A stretch of 46,619 nt of DNA from Bacteroidia bacterium (GCA_030426345.1 JAUHYU010000035.1:1-46619); one strand, 5' to 3'. Positions 17,806-27,149 are shown, numbered from the stretch's first letter. The notes: generated by a model not told the origin, from the sequence alone. Translations and numbers: made by a program.

Positions 17806-19422
17806 ATGAAGTTGCTTAACAGACTTATATTATTTTTTACGTTGACGTTAATTATTGTTTCTTGTCAACAAAAAAAAGAGAGTTCAACTGCTGAAAAACC
17901 TCAGAGGCCCAATATTTTGTTTATGATGTCTGACGATCATGCCTATCAGGCTATCAGTGCCTATTCAGATCATTTAATCCAGACACCACAGATAGATCGT
18001 CTGGCAAAAGAAGGCTTGAAATTTACCAATGCGTGCGTCACCAACTCTATTTGCGCGCCATCTCGTGCTGTGATCCTTACGGGAAAACACAGTCACCTCA
18101 ATGGGAAAATTGACAACCGATTGCCATTTGATACAACCAATGTGACGTTCCCGCAGATACTCCAAAACGAAGGATACCAAACGGCGATGTTTGGAAAATT
18201 ACATTTCGGTAATAACCCAAAAGGGTTTGATGAGTTCAAAATATTGCCGGGTCAGGGGACTTACTACAACCCTGATTTTATAACTAAGAATGAAGGAAAA
18301 ATTCGTATAGAAGGCTATACCACGGATATTATCACAGAAATGACCTTGGACTGGCTAGAAGATGAAAGGGATGCCGAAAAGCCGTTTTTACTCATGTATT
18401 TGCACAAAGCGCCCCATCGGGAATGGCTTCCTGCGCCGAGATATTATAAAGAGTATACCAAAAAAACTTTCGTAGAACCAGAGACTTTATTTGATGATTA
18501 TAAAGGTCGGGGTACAGCTGCGAAGACTGCGGAAATGAATTTGCTGAAACACATGAATTGGGCTGGAGATTCTAAGATATATCCAGAACTCATGGATGAA
18601 TTGGGCATTCCTGAAACTGCAAACTGGGATAAAAATGCTTTTGAGCGCGAGGTTGGTCGGATGAACCCGGTGCAGCGGGCTGAATGGGATAAAGTCTATG
18701 GCCCGATCAATGAGGAGTTCAAAAAGAACTATGCGAATATGAATGAGAAGGAGTTGATGCAATGGAGATATCAACGATATATGCAAGATTATTTGGGCTG
18801 TATTGCCGCCGTAGACGAAGGAGTAGGACGCGTGTTGGACTATCTCGATCGCAGCGGGTTGAGCGAAAATACCATTGTGGTTTATACTTCTGATCAGGGC
18901 TTTTACCTTGGCGAACACGGATGGTTTGATAAGCGCTTTATTTATGACGAATCATTCAAAACCCCATTGCTGGTACGTTGGCCAAATGTTATTACGCCGG
19001 GAACTACTAATACCCAGATGGTGCAGAACCTTGATTTTGCACAGACCTTTCTAACTGCTGCCGGCATCACACCTCCCTCAGATATGCAGGGTGAAAGTTT
19101 GATTCCTTTGTTTAAAGGAGAAACAGAGAATTTTCGTGATGCAGTGTATTATCATTATTACGAATATCCGGCAGTACACATGGTGAAAAGGCACTATGGT
19201 ATCGTAACCGAGGACTATAAATTAGCGCATTTTTATTACGATATAGACGAGTGGGGACTCTACGACCGTAAAAAAGACGTTCACGAAATGACCAATGTGT
19301 ATGATGATCCCGCTTATGCTGAAGTTGTCATAAAACTCAAAAACCAACTTGCAGACCTACGAGTAAAATACAAAGACTCTGAAGAATTAGATCAGATGTA
19401 TATCGATCAAGTTGCGAAGTAA
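17806..19422 (+). CDS. Family S1 sulfatase (lipoprotein)
   Basis: From the ATG at 17806 the protein has 538 residues and a lipoprotein leader ending in IIVSC (Cys20). The in-frame ATG at 17791 adds five residues. The core is a formylglycine-dependent sulfatase: NILFMMSDDHAYQA holds metal ligands, and SICAPSRAVILTGKHSH contains the C-x-P-S-R motif whose Cys83 would be matured to formylglycine. Later metal-site segments are TSDQGFYLGEHGWFDKRF and the substrate-pocket stretch MYLHKAPHREWLPAP. The layout is close to S1 subfamilies that include GlcNAc-6-sulfatases (S1_11), but the subfamily is not certain. Following GH95 and GH110, it would remove sulfate groups that shield the glycan. The maturase gene is not in this window. 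Confidence 0.88.
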   Translation: MKLLNRLILFFTLTLIIVSCQQKKESSTAEKPQRPNILFMMSDDHAYQAISAYSDHLIQTPQIDRLAKEGLKFTNACVTNSICAPSRAVILTGKHSHLNGKIDNRLPFDTTNVTFPQILQNEGYQTAMFGKLHFGNNPKGFDEFKILPGQGTYYNPDFITKNEGKIRIEGYTTDIITEMTLDWLEDERDAEKPFLLMYLHKAPHREWLPAPRYYKEYTKKTFVEPETLFDDYKGRGTAAKTAEMNLLKHMNWAGDSKIYPELMDELGIPETANWDKNAFEREVGRMNPVQRAEWDKVYGPINEEFKKNYANMNEKELMQWRYQRYMQDYLGCIAAVDEGVGRVLDYLDRSGLSENTIVVYTSDQGFYLGEHGWFDKRFIYDESFKTPLLVRWPNVITPGTTNTQMVQNLDFAQTFLTAAGITPPSDMQGESLIPLFKGETENFRDAVYYHYYEYPAVHMVKRHYGIVTEDYKLAHFYYDIDEWGLYDRKKDVHEMTNVYDDPAYAEVVIKLKNQLADLRVKYKDSEELDQMYIDQVAK

Positions 19423-19437
19423 TTGACTTTAAAAGGG

Positions 19438-22400
19438 CTAATTATCCATGAAACTTTTGTGCATAATTTTTAAAATCCCACGAATTGGGATAATGGCCTT
19501 TTTTCTATCTTTTTGATTCAGTTCCCAAGCGATATCAGACAGGTAGCGCTCTGCTAAATATATCTCCATAAGCATGTTAAAGTCTTTTTCAATTGGAATA
19601 AACTTTTCACCTTCGACTAAATTTTTGTAGTTAGAAATGAATATCTGACTAAAATTATGGAACCAATGCTCTGCCAGCCTGCCGGATGGTTCATTTTGTA
19701 ACAAAGCCGAGTAAGCTACATAATGGAAGGAATTCAGTAGACTTGCGAGGTCTGTTAGTGGGGATTTTCTGAGTCGTCGCTCTGTAAGCGAAAATGATGA
19801 ATCACCTTCAAAATTTGTAATCACAAAATCACCATCCTTGAATAAAATAGAATCTAAATCATAATTGCCATGTGGTCGAATCTTCACTGCATCAATCTTG
19901 TGATCATATATTTCTTTCATTTTTTGAAGCAAAGTATCCTTCAGTCCAAGGAAAATATTTATTTCTTCTTGATGGTTTTCCGGGAACTCATGGAGGTGTT
20001 TTTTCAATGGATCGTAAGCACTTCTTACCAAAGATTTTAAGGCTGAGAATAATGACCTTTGATAGTGTAGAGAAAATGCCTCTGGTTCAAAATCTTGGTG
20101 TTGGCAATCTGTGCCAAGAGCAAGATGCATTTCTGCTGTTCGTTGTGCTAGCAAGCGGATATGCTCAATATGCGCACCTCCAATCAACTCTTGGGTGGGC
20201 TCACTCATATCTTCAAAAACCTTTGGTTTTTCCAGCGACCCTTCAATTGGTGGCAGTTCTATTTCTCCGCCGTGAATACTAACACGCTCATAAAACCGAT
20301 TCAGCGCATCGGAAAAATATTGCCATGCCGTCCCGTAGTTGGGAACATATTCTTGAACAATAGCTAGAGTTCTTTTGATATCTCCTTTTTTGGTGTATTC
20401 AATTTGCCCAAGGTATTCAGGGACAAATTTAAAATCTTTCTTTTTGCACAAGTAATTACATATTTCCACATCACGATCTGTGCCTCTGTCAATTTTTCTG
20501 TAAAGTTTTATAATGAATTCTTTATTGTATTGAATGATAACGTGACGATTGCGAGACTCAATCAGCAAGTTTTGAGATTCCAGATCAGGATTGTCCAATA
20601 AGGATTTTAAAGTATTGTCTACATAAAATTTAACTGTAGAAGTATTTGTTGCTACAGTCAATTGTTTTTTGAAAAGACTGATCAGCGTCTTTCTATAGCT
20701 CTTGCTGTACGATGCATCGAATAAAACACCATTTTCTCCATCATATGTAATTCGTGATAGGATACTAGTAGGATGACTTTTAAGTAATGTTTTTTCTTCT
20801 TTTCCTTTGGCAAACCCAAGAACCAGGCGGTACTTTTCATAGAGTCCCTCGAAAAAATTAACCTCAACTATCAAAGTCAATCCCTCAAAATCACTATGTT
20901 TTCCAATAGCTGGAATTGTATCAAAGATTGTCAAAGACTCGATTTTTCTTTTTTTGATGTTAAACCAATGTTGGTTATTTAGGTAGGGCAAAAGAATATC
21001 ATTGGTAATTTTATCTCTAAGATTAACACTGACAAGATCATCCCATTTTTTTATTTCTAAATTCTTTTGATCATTAACTGATATAATAGAAACTGTTTCC
21101 TCTTCTTTAATGAGCTTAAACCAGTAATATCCGTAGGGACTCAGTGTGAAAGAGTATGGTTCGGCGCCTATTTTCGGAAATCTGTTTTGACTGAAAACCT
21201 CTACTGGAATAAGACCTTCGAGAGACTGCATTTCAACAGATGCGGCTTGCGCATAGCGAGAAAGGTTAGTGATGACCAGGATTTCCTCTCCATTATATGA
21301 TCGAACAAAAGCCAATGCCTTTGTGTTTTCAGATTCAAGAAAGGTGATTTTTCCTCGCCCAAAAGCTTTGAACCTTTTGCGCATTTTTATCAGGCGCCGG
21401 GTCCACCATAGCAGCGAGTTGGGATTTCCGAGCTGGTTTTCCACGTTAATATTTTCATATTTATATTCGGGGTCGATGATGAGTGGAAGATACAATTTGT
21501 GTGGATTGGCATTTGAAAATCCACCGTTTCTGCCTGGATCCCATTGCATTGGAGTTCGAACTCCATCTCTATCTCCCAAATAGAAATTATCTCCCATACC
21601 GATCTCATCGCCGTAATAGATCACAGGGGTGCCAGGCAGAGAAAAGAGCAGCACATTCATCAACTCAATTTTCCTCCTGTCGTTATCAAGAAGCGGAGCC
21701 AGCCTCTTTCTAATACCAAGATTGATTCGCGCCAAAGGATCTTTGGTATACACTTTATACATGTAATCACGTTCTTCTTCCGTTACCATTTCAAGAGTCA
21801 ATTCATCATGGTTTCGCAAGAAAGTAGCCCATTGACAGGTCTCAGGTATCTCTGGTGTTTGGTCAATGATATCCATGATGGGGTACCTATTCTCCATATT
21901 GACCGACATAAACATTCGGGGCATGATGGGAAAATGATAGTTCATTTGGCATTCATCTCCATCACCAAAATACGAAGCACTGTCTTCCGGCCACATATTG
22001 GCTTCTGCCAGCAGCAGCACATTATCAAATTTGCTATCGATGTGCCGACGGACTTTTTTTAGCAGGTCATGGGTTTGGGGCAGATTTTCACAATTGGTAC
22101 CTTCCTCTTCGAATATGTAGGGTATGGCATCGAGTCTGAATCCATCTACACCCATATTGAGCCAATAATCCATGACCTTGAGCATTTCTTTTTCCACCAA
22201 AGGATTATTATAGTTCAGGTCAGGCTGGTGGTGAAAAAATCGATGCCAATAATATTGTTCAGCAATGGGATCCCATGTCCAGTTAGATGCCTCATAATCC
22301 GTAAAGATAATTCTGGCATCTTTGAATTGAGTAGGATCATCTGTCCATACATAATATTCTCGCTCAGGTGATCCTTTAGGTGCACGTCTAGCTCGTTGAA

Positions 22401-22761
22401 ACCACTCGTGCTCATCAGAAGTATGGTTCATTACCAGCTCAGTCAGTACTTTTAGATTGCGCTTGTGAGCTTCACGTAAAAACCTTTTGAAATCATTTAC
22501 ATCGCCATATGCAGGATTTATTGTATTATAATCTGCAATATCGTACCCGTCATCTTTTAGTGGCGATGGATAAAACGGAAGCAGCCAAATAGTAGTGACA
22601 CCGAGCCCCTCAAGATAATCCAGTTTGTCCAAAAGACCTTCAAAATCTCCTACCCCATCATTATTTTTGTCCATAAAGGCCTTGATGTGCAATTCGTAAA
22701 TGATGGCATCTTTATACCATAACGGTTCTCTGATGATGTGAGATTGTGTCTTTTTTGGCAT
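19438..22761 (-). CDS. treS: Trehalose synthase fused to a maltokinase-like domain
   Basis: A 1107-residue cytoplasmic protein. Residues 12-555 form a GH13 trehalose synthase, which interconverts maltose and trehalose: LWYKDAIIYELHIKAFMD, GFRLDAIPY (nucleophile Asp211), LLAEANMWPED (Glu253) and FLRNHDELTLE (Asp319). Residues from about 600 resemble the maltokinase that is often fused to TreS, with the end segment PLTDLASLLNSFHY. In that domain the usual catalytic HGDxHxxQ and DFEGEP motifs read HGNYDLDS (Asn966 in place of the catalytic Asp) and NFEGDS (Asn983). The trehalose synthase half looks intact while kinase activity is doubtful. In the usual pathway TreS and maltokinase feed maltose-1-phosphate to GlgE; no glgE or glgB is nearby. 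It is divergent from uspA across 301 bases. Confidence 0.88.
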   Translation of the reverse strand: MPKKTQSHIIREPLWYKDAIIYELHIKAFMDKNNDGVGDFEGLLDKLDYLEGLGVTTIWLLPFYPSPLKDDGYDIADYNTINPAYGDVNDFKRFLREAHKRNLKVLTELVMNHTSDEHEWFQRARRAPKGSPEREYYVWTDDPTQFKDARIIFTDYEASNWTWDPIAEQYYWHRFFHHQPDLNYNNPLVEKEMLKVMDYWLNMGVDGFRLDAIPYIFEEEGTNCENLPQTHDLLKKVRRHIDSKFDNVLLLAEANMWPEDSASYFGDGDECQMNYHFPIMPRMFMSVNMENRYPIMDIIDQTPEIPETCQWATFLRNHDELTLEMVTEEERDYMYKVYTKDPLARINLGIRKRLAPLLDNDRRKIELMNVLLFSLPGTPVIYYGDEIGMGDNFYLGDRDGVRTPMQWDPGRNGGFSNANPHKLYLPLIIDPEYKYENINVENQLGNPNSLLWWTRRLIKMRKRFKAFGRGKITFLESENTKALAFVRSYNGEEILVITNLSRYAQAASVEMQSLEGLIPVEVFSQNRFPKIGAEPYSFTLSPYGYYWFKLIKEEETVSIISVNDQKNLEIKKWDDLVSVNLRDKITNDILLPYLNNQHWFNIKKRKIESLTIFDTIPAIGKHSDFEGLTLIVEVNFFEGLYEKYRLVLGFAKGKEEKTLLKSHPTSILSRITYDGENGVLFDASYSKSYRKTLISLFKKQLTVATNTSTVKFYVDNTLKSLLDNPDLESQNLLIESRNRHVIIQYNKEFIIKLYRKIDRGTDRDVEICNYLCKKKDFKFVPEYLGQIEYTKKGDIKRTLAIVQEYVPNYGTAWQYFSDALNRFYERVSIHGGEIELPPIEGSLEKPKVFEDMSEPTQELIGGAHIEHIRLLAQRTAEMHLALGTDCQHQDFEPEAFSLHYQRSLFSALKSLVRSAYDPLKKHLHEFPENHQEEINIFLGLKDTLLQKMKEIYDHKIDAVKIRPHGNYDLDSILFKDGDFVITNFEGDSSFSLTERRLRKSPLTDLASLLNSFHYVAYSALLQNEPSGRLAEHWFHNFSQIFISNYKNLVEGEKFIPIEKDFNMLMEIYLAERYLSDIAWELNQKDRKKAIIPIRGILKIMHKSFMDN

Positions 22762-23062
22762 GCTATGTTTGGATTATGTTGCGATTGCTAATAATGTAAT
22801 ATTGACCGACAAGATATAAATAATTGCATAGCATCTCAAAATATATAGTTATTCCTATGTGTGTTTTTAAAAAAAATATTGATTCATTGAAAATGTCGTA
22901 TCTATTGAGTCATGGAAAAATAACCTTTATATTGATAATGTACGTTTTAACCTAAGATGGATGTTTGTCAAATTGCAAACATGTCTATTATTGTATAATT
23001 TATGTTTAAAACGATTTAGATATTAGATGCGAAAGCAATTCATTTAAAAATTTAATTTTATC
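22762..23062. other. Divergent intergenic region, treS / uspA
   Basis: This 301-base AT-rich gap must carry the promoters for treS (-) and uspA (+). I found no clear TAnnTTTG box. GAAAGCAATT at 23031-23040, 22 bases before the uspA ATG, is the same 10-mer found twice upstream of the HepT-like gene. No gene is visible. Confidence 0.5.
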
Positions 23063-23944
23063 ATGATGAAAAAAATTATTGTCCCAACCGATTTTTCTGA
23101 GCAGGCACAGAGTGCTCTAGATTTGGCAAGTGAAATAGCTGTGAGCACCGGAGCCAAGATAGTATTGATGCATGTAATAGAATATGCCAAGAAGCAAACT
23201 GTTTTTTTAGGGAGTTCTTCCCTCAATACAATGGGTACGTTGTCGACCGGCGTAGAAATGGATGATATTTATTTTATTCAATTGTTTAAAAGGCGCAAGG
23301 AACAATTTGCTCAGATCTTGCAAGATCCCAAATATGCTAATGTGGATATTACCGACAAAATTTTATTGGGAACACCATATCATGCCATCTCAGAGGAAAT
23401 TACAGAATCGGAGGCTGATTTGATTATTATGGGAACAACGGGTGTGAATGATTGGGAAGAAAGTCTAATCGGCTCTACCGCAGAAAAAATAGTGAGACAT
23501 GCCAACTGCCCTGTATTGACGCTGCGTCGGAAAGTAAAGTTAGAGGATATCGAAAAAATTGTGTTCGCCTCCGATTTTAAAGAATTGAACCCGAGTTATT
23601 TAAAAATTGTAAAAGGTATTCAAAAATTATTCAATGCTGAATTACACATGGTGTATGTAAATACGCCGGGGAACTTTAAAAATGAACGCGAAATCATTGG
23701 GAATCTGACGCAATTTGCCAAGGAAAACAATCTGGATAACCACAAGATTCATGTATACTGTCATCAGCATGAAGAAGAAGGTATTGTCTGGTTTACTGAA
23801 GATTTTAAGATGGACATGGTGATGATGGCTACTCACGGTCGTACAGGGATTATCAGGATGTTTGAACACAGTATAGCTGAAGATGTTGTAAATTTTTCTA
23901 AGAAACCAGTCGTTACCATTAACCTAAGTAATGTTACGGCCTGA
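23063..23944 (+). CDS. Tandem universal stress protein (UspA family)
   Basis: A 293-residue cytoplasmic protein made of two Usp domains. The first (residues 1-155) begins KKIIVPTDFSEQAQSALDLA and carries the nucleotide-binding pattern GTTGVNDWEESLIGSTAEKI, ending CPVLTLR. The second (about 163-290) begins IEKIVFASDFKELNP and ends ATHGRTGIIRMFEHSIAEDV, KPVVTINL. In the second domain the G(S/T) after the nine-residue spacer is replaced (EHS instead of GST), so only the first domain is expected to bind ATP in the canonical way. The start could be either of the two ATG codons at 23063 and 23066. Its neighbours are treS and an MscS channel, which suggests an osmotic or general stress setting. Confidence 0.88.
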   Translation: MMKKIIVPTDFSEQAQSALDLASEIAVSTGAKIVLMHVIEYAKKQTVFLGSSSLNTMGTLSTGVEMDDIYFIQLFKRRKEQFAQILQDPKYANVDITDKILLGTPYHAISEEITESEADLIIMGTTGVNDWEESLIGSTAEKIVRHANCPVLTLRRKVKLEDIEKIVFASDFKELNPSYLKIVKGIQKLFNAELHMVYVNTPGNFKNEREIIGNLTQFAKENNLDNHKIHVYCHQHEEEGIVWFTEDFKMDMVMMATHGRTGIIRMFEHSIAEDVVNFSKKPVVTINLSNVTA

Positions 23945-24010
23945 TATTATTAGATGAAATTTTCTAGTTAATATATATTCAAATATGATTAAATAATCCG
24001 AAATTGCTGT

Positions 24011-24937
24011 ATGGATGAAATATATCATTGGATTGAGCAGTATACTTTTTTAAGTTCTGAGGTTACCATAAAGCTGCTCAAATCCATTGTGTTGATCATC
24101 GGATTTGTTGCCATCAATAAAATAATCAACCGGATTATTTTTAGCAATACAGAGGATGTTTACTCCAGGTACAAGTGGCGCAAGACGCAGGATTATATCA
24201 CCTTCTTTCTTGGCATTCTTCTGATCAGTTCTATCTGGATTGATGAGTTTAGATCGCTTTTCACTTTTTTTGGTTTGCTGTCTGCCGGCATAGCCATTGC
24301 ACTGAAAGACCCTATCACCGACCTTGCAGGATGGTTATTTATATTGTGGAGAAAACCGTTTGAAGCCGGGGACAGAATTGAGGTGGGGTCGCATGCCGGT
24401 GATGTAATTGACATCCGGATATTTCAATTTACGCTGATAGAAATAGGAAACTGGGTGGATGCAGATCAAAGTACCGGGCGGATACTCCATATCCCCAATT
24501 CCATGGTTTTTAAAGGGGTTTTGGCCAGTTATAACATGGGGTTTAGTTTTATATGGAATGAAATGGGCGTGATGGTCACTTTTGAAAGCGATTGGAAAAT
24601 GGCAAAGCAAATACTGACTAAAATTGTAAATGAAAAATCACAGCATATATCGGCTTCGGCAGAAAAGAAAATAAAAGACGCCAGCAAAAAATATATGATT
24701 TTTTATAAAAACCTGACTCCGATAGTTTATACCTCTGTGAAGGATTCAGGGGTCATGCTCACGATGCGGTTCCTTTGTGAGCCGAGACAGCGGAGAGGTT
24801 ATGAACAGGCAATTTGGGAAGCAGTTCTGACAGAGTTTGCTAAAAACGATACCATCGATCTTGCTTATCCCACACAGCGGTTTTACAACAATGCCTCTGA
24901 AGGCAAATCTTATGGAAAAAGCAGTAAAAATCCATGA
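24011..24937 (+). CDS. Small-conductance mechanosensitive channel, MscS family
   Basis: A 308-residue inner-membrane protein with about three transmembrane helices in the first 105 residues. The pore-lining helix and beta domain are recognisable in FGLLSAGIAIALKDPITDLA followed by GWLFILWRKPFEAGDRIEV. The cytoplasmic region continues with GRILHIPNSMVFKGVLASYN. MscS channels open when membrane tension rises and release solutes in hypo-osmotic shock. It is 66 bases after uspA on the same strand and may be co-transcribed. Its last codons and stop (AAA AAT CCA TGA) fall inside a repeat copy at 24927-24936. It ends 24 bases from the convergent gene at 24962. Confidence 0.88.
   Translation: MDEIYHWIEQYTFLSSEVTIKLLKSIVLIIGFVAINKIINRIIFSNTEDVYSRYKWRKTQDYITFFLGILLISSIWIDEFRSLFTFFGLLSAGIAIALKDPITDLAGWLFILWRKPFEAGDRIEVGSHAGDVIDIRIFQFTLIEIGNWVDADQSTGRILHIPNSMVFKGVLASYNMGFSFIWNEMGVMVTFESDWKMAKQILTKIVNEKSQHISASAEKKIKDASKKYMIFYKNLTPIVYTSVKDSGVMLTMRFLCEPRQRRGYEQAIWEAVLTEFAKNDTIDLAYPTQRFYNNASEGKSYGKSSKNP
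24927..24936 (+). repeat. AAAATCCATG repeat copy overlapping the mscS stop codon
   Basis: Exact copy with AAAAAGC just upstream. It covers the final Lys, Asn and Pro codons and part of the TGA of the MscS gene. Confidence 0.85.
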
Positions 24938-24961
24938 ATTTCCCATGAGAACAAAGAGGGC

Positions 24962-25870
24962 CTATTCAGATAACTTATCGTATTCGGCTCGAAATGCATC
25001 AAACATAGAAGTGACGATAGTCTTGGGATCGCCATCTTTAGAAAGACTTTCAAAAGAAATATAGCCCTGATAGCTTTCCTTTTTTAAAATTGTAGCAATT
25101 CGTTTCATATCGATACGTTCTTTGACCCCTAGAGGATTTACAAATTCTTTGATAAACCAGTAATTTGCATAAGGAGCCAACTTTTCGATTTCCCGATATG
25201 GGTCCTTGGAGTGAAGACTGCCAATATCCAAAATCAACCCAAACCATTTGGAATCGACCCTTTTAAGGATATCAATGATCTCGTCGCTCTCCAATAGAAA
25301 CCAATTATGGTGCTGCACAGCAGCGATCACCCCAGTTGTTTCTGCGTATCTGGCGCATGTTTTAAATTCCTCGACTAGCCAATCTTTTACTTCATCTTTG
25401 GTATATCCGGCATGGTCGTGATTTCCGGCATAGATGCGCATGATCGATGCCCCCAAGAGCGAAGATGCTTCGAGCCATTGCTTTACCATTTCACTATCTG
25501 CCTTGCGGGATTCGGCGTTTGGATTGACAAAATCCGTTCTTATGCCCGTCCATGAGATATTCAATCCGAGTTCCAAAGCCCTTCTTTTTAACCGAAACAG
25601 TTCGTTATTGCCGGGAGCTTTTGGATAGCTTGAAAAATAATACCCTGTCAAATCCACGGCATTAAGGCCAATGTCAGCTGCAAAATCCATCATATCGAAA
25701 AAGGTCATCTCACCATTCCTAAGTGCGAAATTGAAGGAATAGGCGTTGACGCTATACTGCAATCTGGTTTTGGGAGTGGATTGCTTATGAGGATGAAGTG
25801 GATTTTTTGCACTTAGCATAAATGGAACGGCTGCAAGCCCACCTAGTAGTTTTCTTCGTTTATTGTCCAT
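24962..25870 (-). CDS. Exported sugar phosphate isomerase/epimerase-like TIM barrel
   Basis: A 302-residue protein with a Tat-like leader (KRRKLLGG then a short hydrophobic run ending LSAKN). The body is an AP-endonuclease-2/xylose isomerase-like barrel: FFDMMDFAADIGLNAVDLTGYYF, the segment around residue 170 ending AAVQHHNWFLL, LILDIGSLHS and GYISFESL. Metal-binding acidic and histidine residues sit at strand ends as in this superfamily. Such exported members are common in Bacteroidota beside Gfo/Idh/MocA oxidoreductases and are linked to oxidised (3-keto) sugars; that link is inference here. A Gfo/Idh/MocA and a DUF6807 gene lie about 3 kb away on the same strand but in a separate unit. The substrate is unknown. 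Confidence 0.75.
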   Translation of the reverse strand: MDNKRRKLLGGLAAVPFMLSAKNPLHPHKQSTPKTRLQYSVNAYSFNFALRNGEMTFFDMMDFAADIGLNAVDLTGYYFSSYPKAPGNNELFRLKRRALELGLNISWTGIRTDFVNPNAESRKADSEMVKQWLEASSLLGASIMRIYAGNHDHAGYTKDEVKDWLVEEFKTCARYAETTGVIAAVQHHNWFLLESDEIIDILKRVDSKWFGLILDIGSLHSKDPYREIEKLAPYANYWFIKEFVNPLGVKERIDMKRIATILKKESYQGYISFESLSKDGDPKTIVTSMFDAFRAEYDKLSE

Positions 25871-25921
25871 GGGTTTTTATTGAAGATGAGTGTTTAAAAC
25901 GATTTGACTGAAGCCCTTGCC

Positions 25922-26377
25922 TCATTTTGCGGGAAGCATATTCCTAATAGCGGTGATTTTCCATGAATCCCCATCAAGCACGACTATGAAGGTACTCCAC
26001 ATTTTTCTAGCTGAGCCATCCGGGTTTTGTATTTCGTACTTGGCATCAGCAATCGCACATTCTTTAGTGAGAAATCTTAGTTTGTCAACTGTGATTGTCC
26101 TATCCCCAGGGTTACTATTAGAGCTGCGCATCATGCCTTTCATAGATGCTTCTTTGCCCGCGCGCCAAGTTCCCGAAGAAACTAACTGGTCGATATCTTC
26201 GGTGAGAATGCTATTGAGCAAATCCGAGTTTTTGTCATCTCTTGCTTGGGTGTATTTATCGATCAATACATAGATTTCTTTTTCATGGATTTTGCTGGCA
26301 TTTGTGCTTGCGCTCTGGGCATGGGCTATATTTGCGATGATGTAAATTTGCAAAGTAAAGATTAATGGTTTTTTCAT
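25922..26377 (-). CDS. Exported SnoaL/NTF2-like protein (DUF4440 type)
   Basis: A 151-residue protein with a signal peptide (MKKPLIFTLQIYIIANIAHAQ). The mature part is a single cone-shaped NTF2-like domain: IYVLIDKYTQARDDKNSDLLNSI, then DIDQLVSSGTWRAG and the C-terminal strands MWSTFIVVLDGDSWKITAIRNM. This is the pattern of DUF4440/SgcJ-type proteins, usually of unknown activity. It lies 51 bases upstream of the sugar isomerase-like gene on the same strand and may form an operon with it. A minus-strand AAAATCCATG copy falls inside it and encodes KIH. An NTF2 domain also forms the N-terminal half of the RidA fusion at 31404-32282. Confidence 0.7.
   Translation of the reverse strand: MKKPLIFTLQIYIIANIAHAQSASTNASKIHEKEIYVLIDKYTQARDDKNSDLLNSILTEDIDQLVSSGTWRAGKEASMKGMMRSSNSNPGDRTITVDKLRFLTKECAIADAKYEIQNPDGSARKMWSTFIVVLDGDSWKITAIRNMLPAK
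26284..26293 (-). repeat. AAAATCCATG repeat copy inside a coding region
   Basis: Exact minus-strand copy within the NTF2-like gene, read as Lys-Ile-His. The bases upstream (AAATGCCAGC) resemble the extended form of the repeat. Confidence 0.8.
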
Positions 26378-26479
26378 ATCCGTATTTTAAAGAGTAAGCA
26401 AGTCAACTTTGTTAAAGTTAATTTATACCTGATGATCTTTCTAATATTTACAAAGTTTTTCGAGTTTATAAATGCCTCA

Positions 26480-26489
26480 TAAATCCATG
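26480..26489 (+). repeat. Near copy of the repeat (TAAATCCATG)
   Basis: Nine of ten bases match, with AAATGCCTCA upstream. It lies 45 bases before the start of the TRIC-type channel gene and in the same orientation. Confidence 0.65.
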
Positions 26490-26534
26490 GAATTATGATA
26501 CTTTTGCCATTAAACAAAATGAGCACTACAGTTC

Positions 26535-27149
26535 ATGGAATTAATTTTAAACTATATCGGAATCATTGGTTCATTTGCCCTCGCGATATCGGGAGCACTT
26601 ACTGCGATGCACAAGCGTTTTGACCCTTTTGGCGTGTTGATCATTGCATTTGTCACCGCCGTTGGTGGAGGCACCGTAAGGGATATCATGTTGACAGGGA
26701 AAACTGTTTTTTGGTTAGAACAGACCTCTTACATCTACTTTATTATAGCGGGTACTTTTTTTGCTGTTATTTTTAGAAATAAACTGGGGTATATCCAAAA
26801 ACCGCTTTTGTTCTTTGATGCTATCGGACTTGGATTGTACACGATCGCCGGCGTTCAGATTGGCATTTCGTTTGAATTGAGCCCTATCATATGTATCATA
26901 TTAGGTACTATCACCGGATCATTTGGAGGTGTGATTCGAGATATATTTGTGAATGAAGTTCCGGTTATTTTTAAAAAAGAAATCTACGCTACTGTAAGCA
27001 TTGTAGGTGGGGCAATCTACCTAACACTCTATAAGCTGGGAGTGAGCAATCCATTGTTGCAAATTGTCCCAATCCTTTTCATAATCATCACCCGTTTGCT
27101 GGTGATCAAATATAAGATTTCGTTGCCTTCGATTTATGCCAAAGAATAA
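26535..27149 (+). CDS. TRIC-type cation channel family membrane protein (UPF0126)
   Basis: A 204-residue inner-membrane protein with about seven hydrophobic helices in two repeats. Each repeat carries the family glycine motif: AVGGGTVRDIML near residue 45 and GSFGGVIRDIFVNEVP near residue 130. These features define the UPF0126/TRIC family, whose prokaryotic members form trimeric, mainly potassium-conducting channels; some relatives have been tied to glycine export. It is a single-gene unit between the minus-strand NTF2-like gene and the convergent gamma-carbonic anhydrase. A near copy of the repeat lies in its leader. The start ATG at 26535 begins directly with the first helix. Confidence 0.85.
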   Translation: MELILNYIGIIGSFALAISGALTAMHKRFDPFGVLIIAFVTAVGGGTVRDIMLTGKTVFWLEQTSYIYFIIAGTFFAVIFRNKLGYIQKPLLFFDAIGLGLYTIAGVQIGISFELSPIICIILGTITGSFGGVIRDIFVNEVPVIFKKEIYATVSIVGGAIYLTLYKLGVSNPLLQIVPILFIIITRLLVIKYKISLPSIYAKE

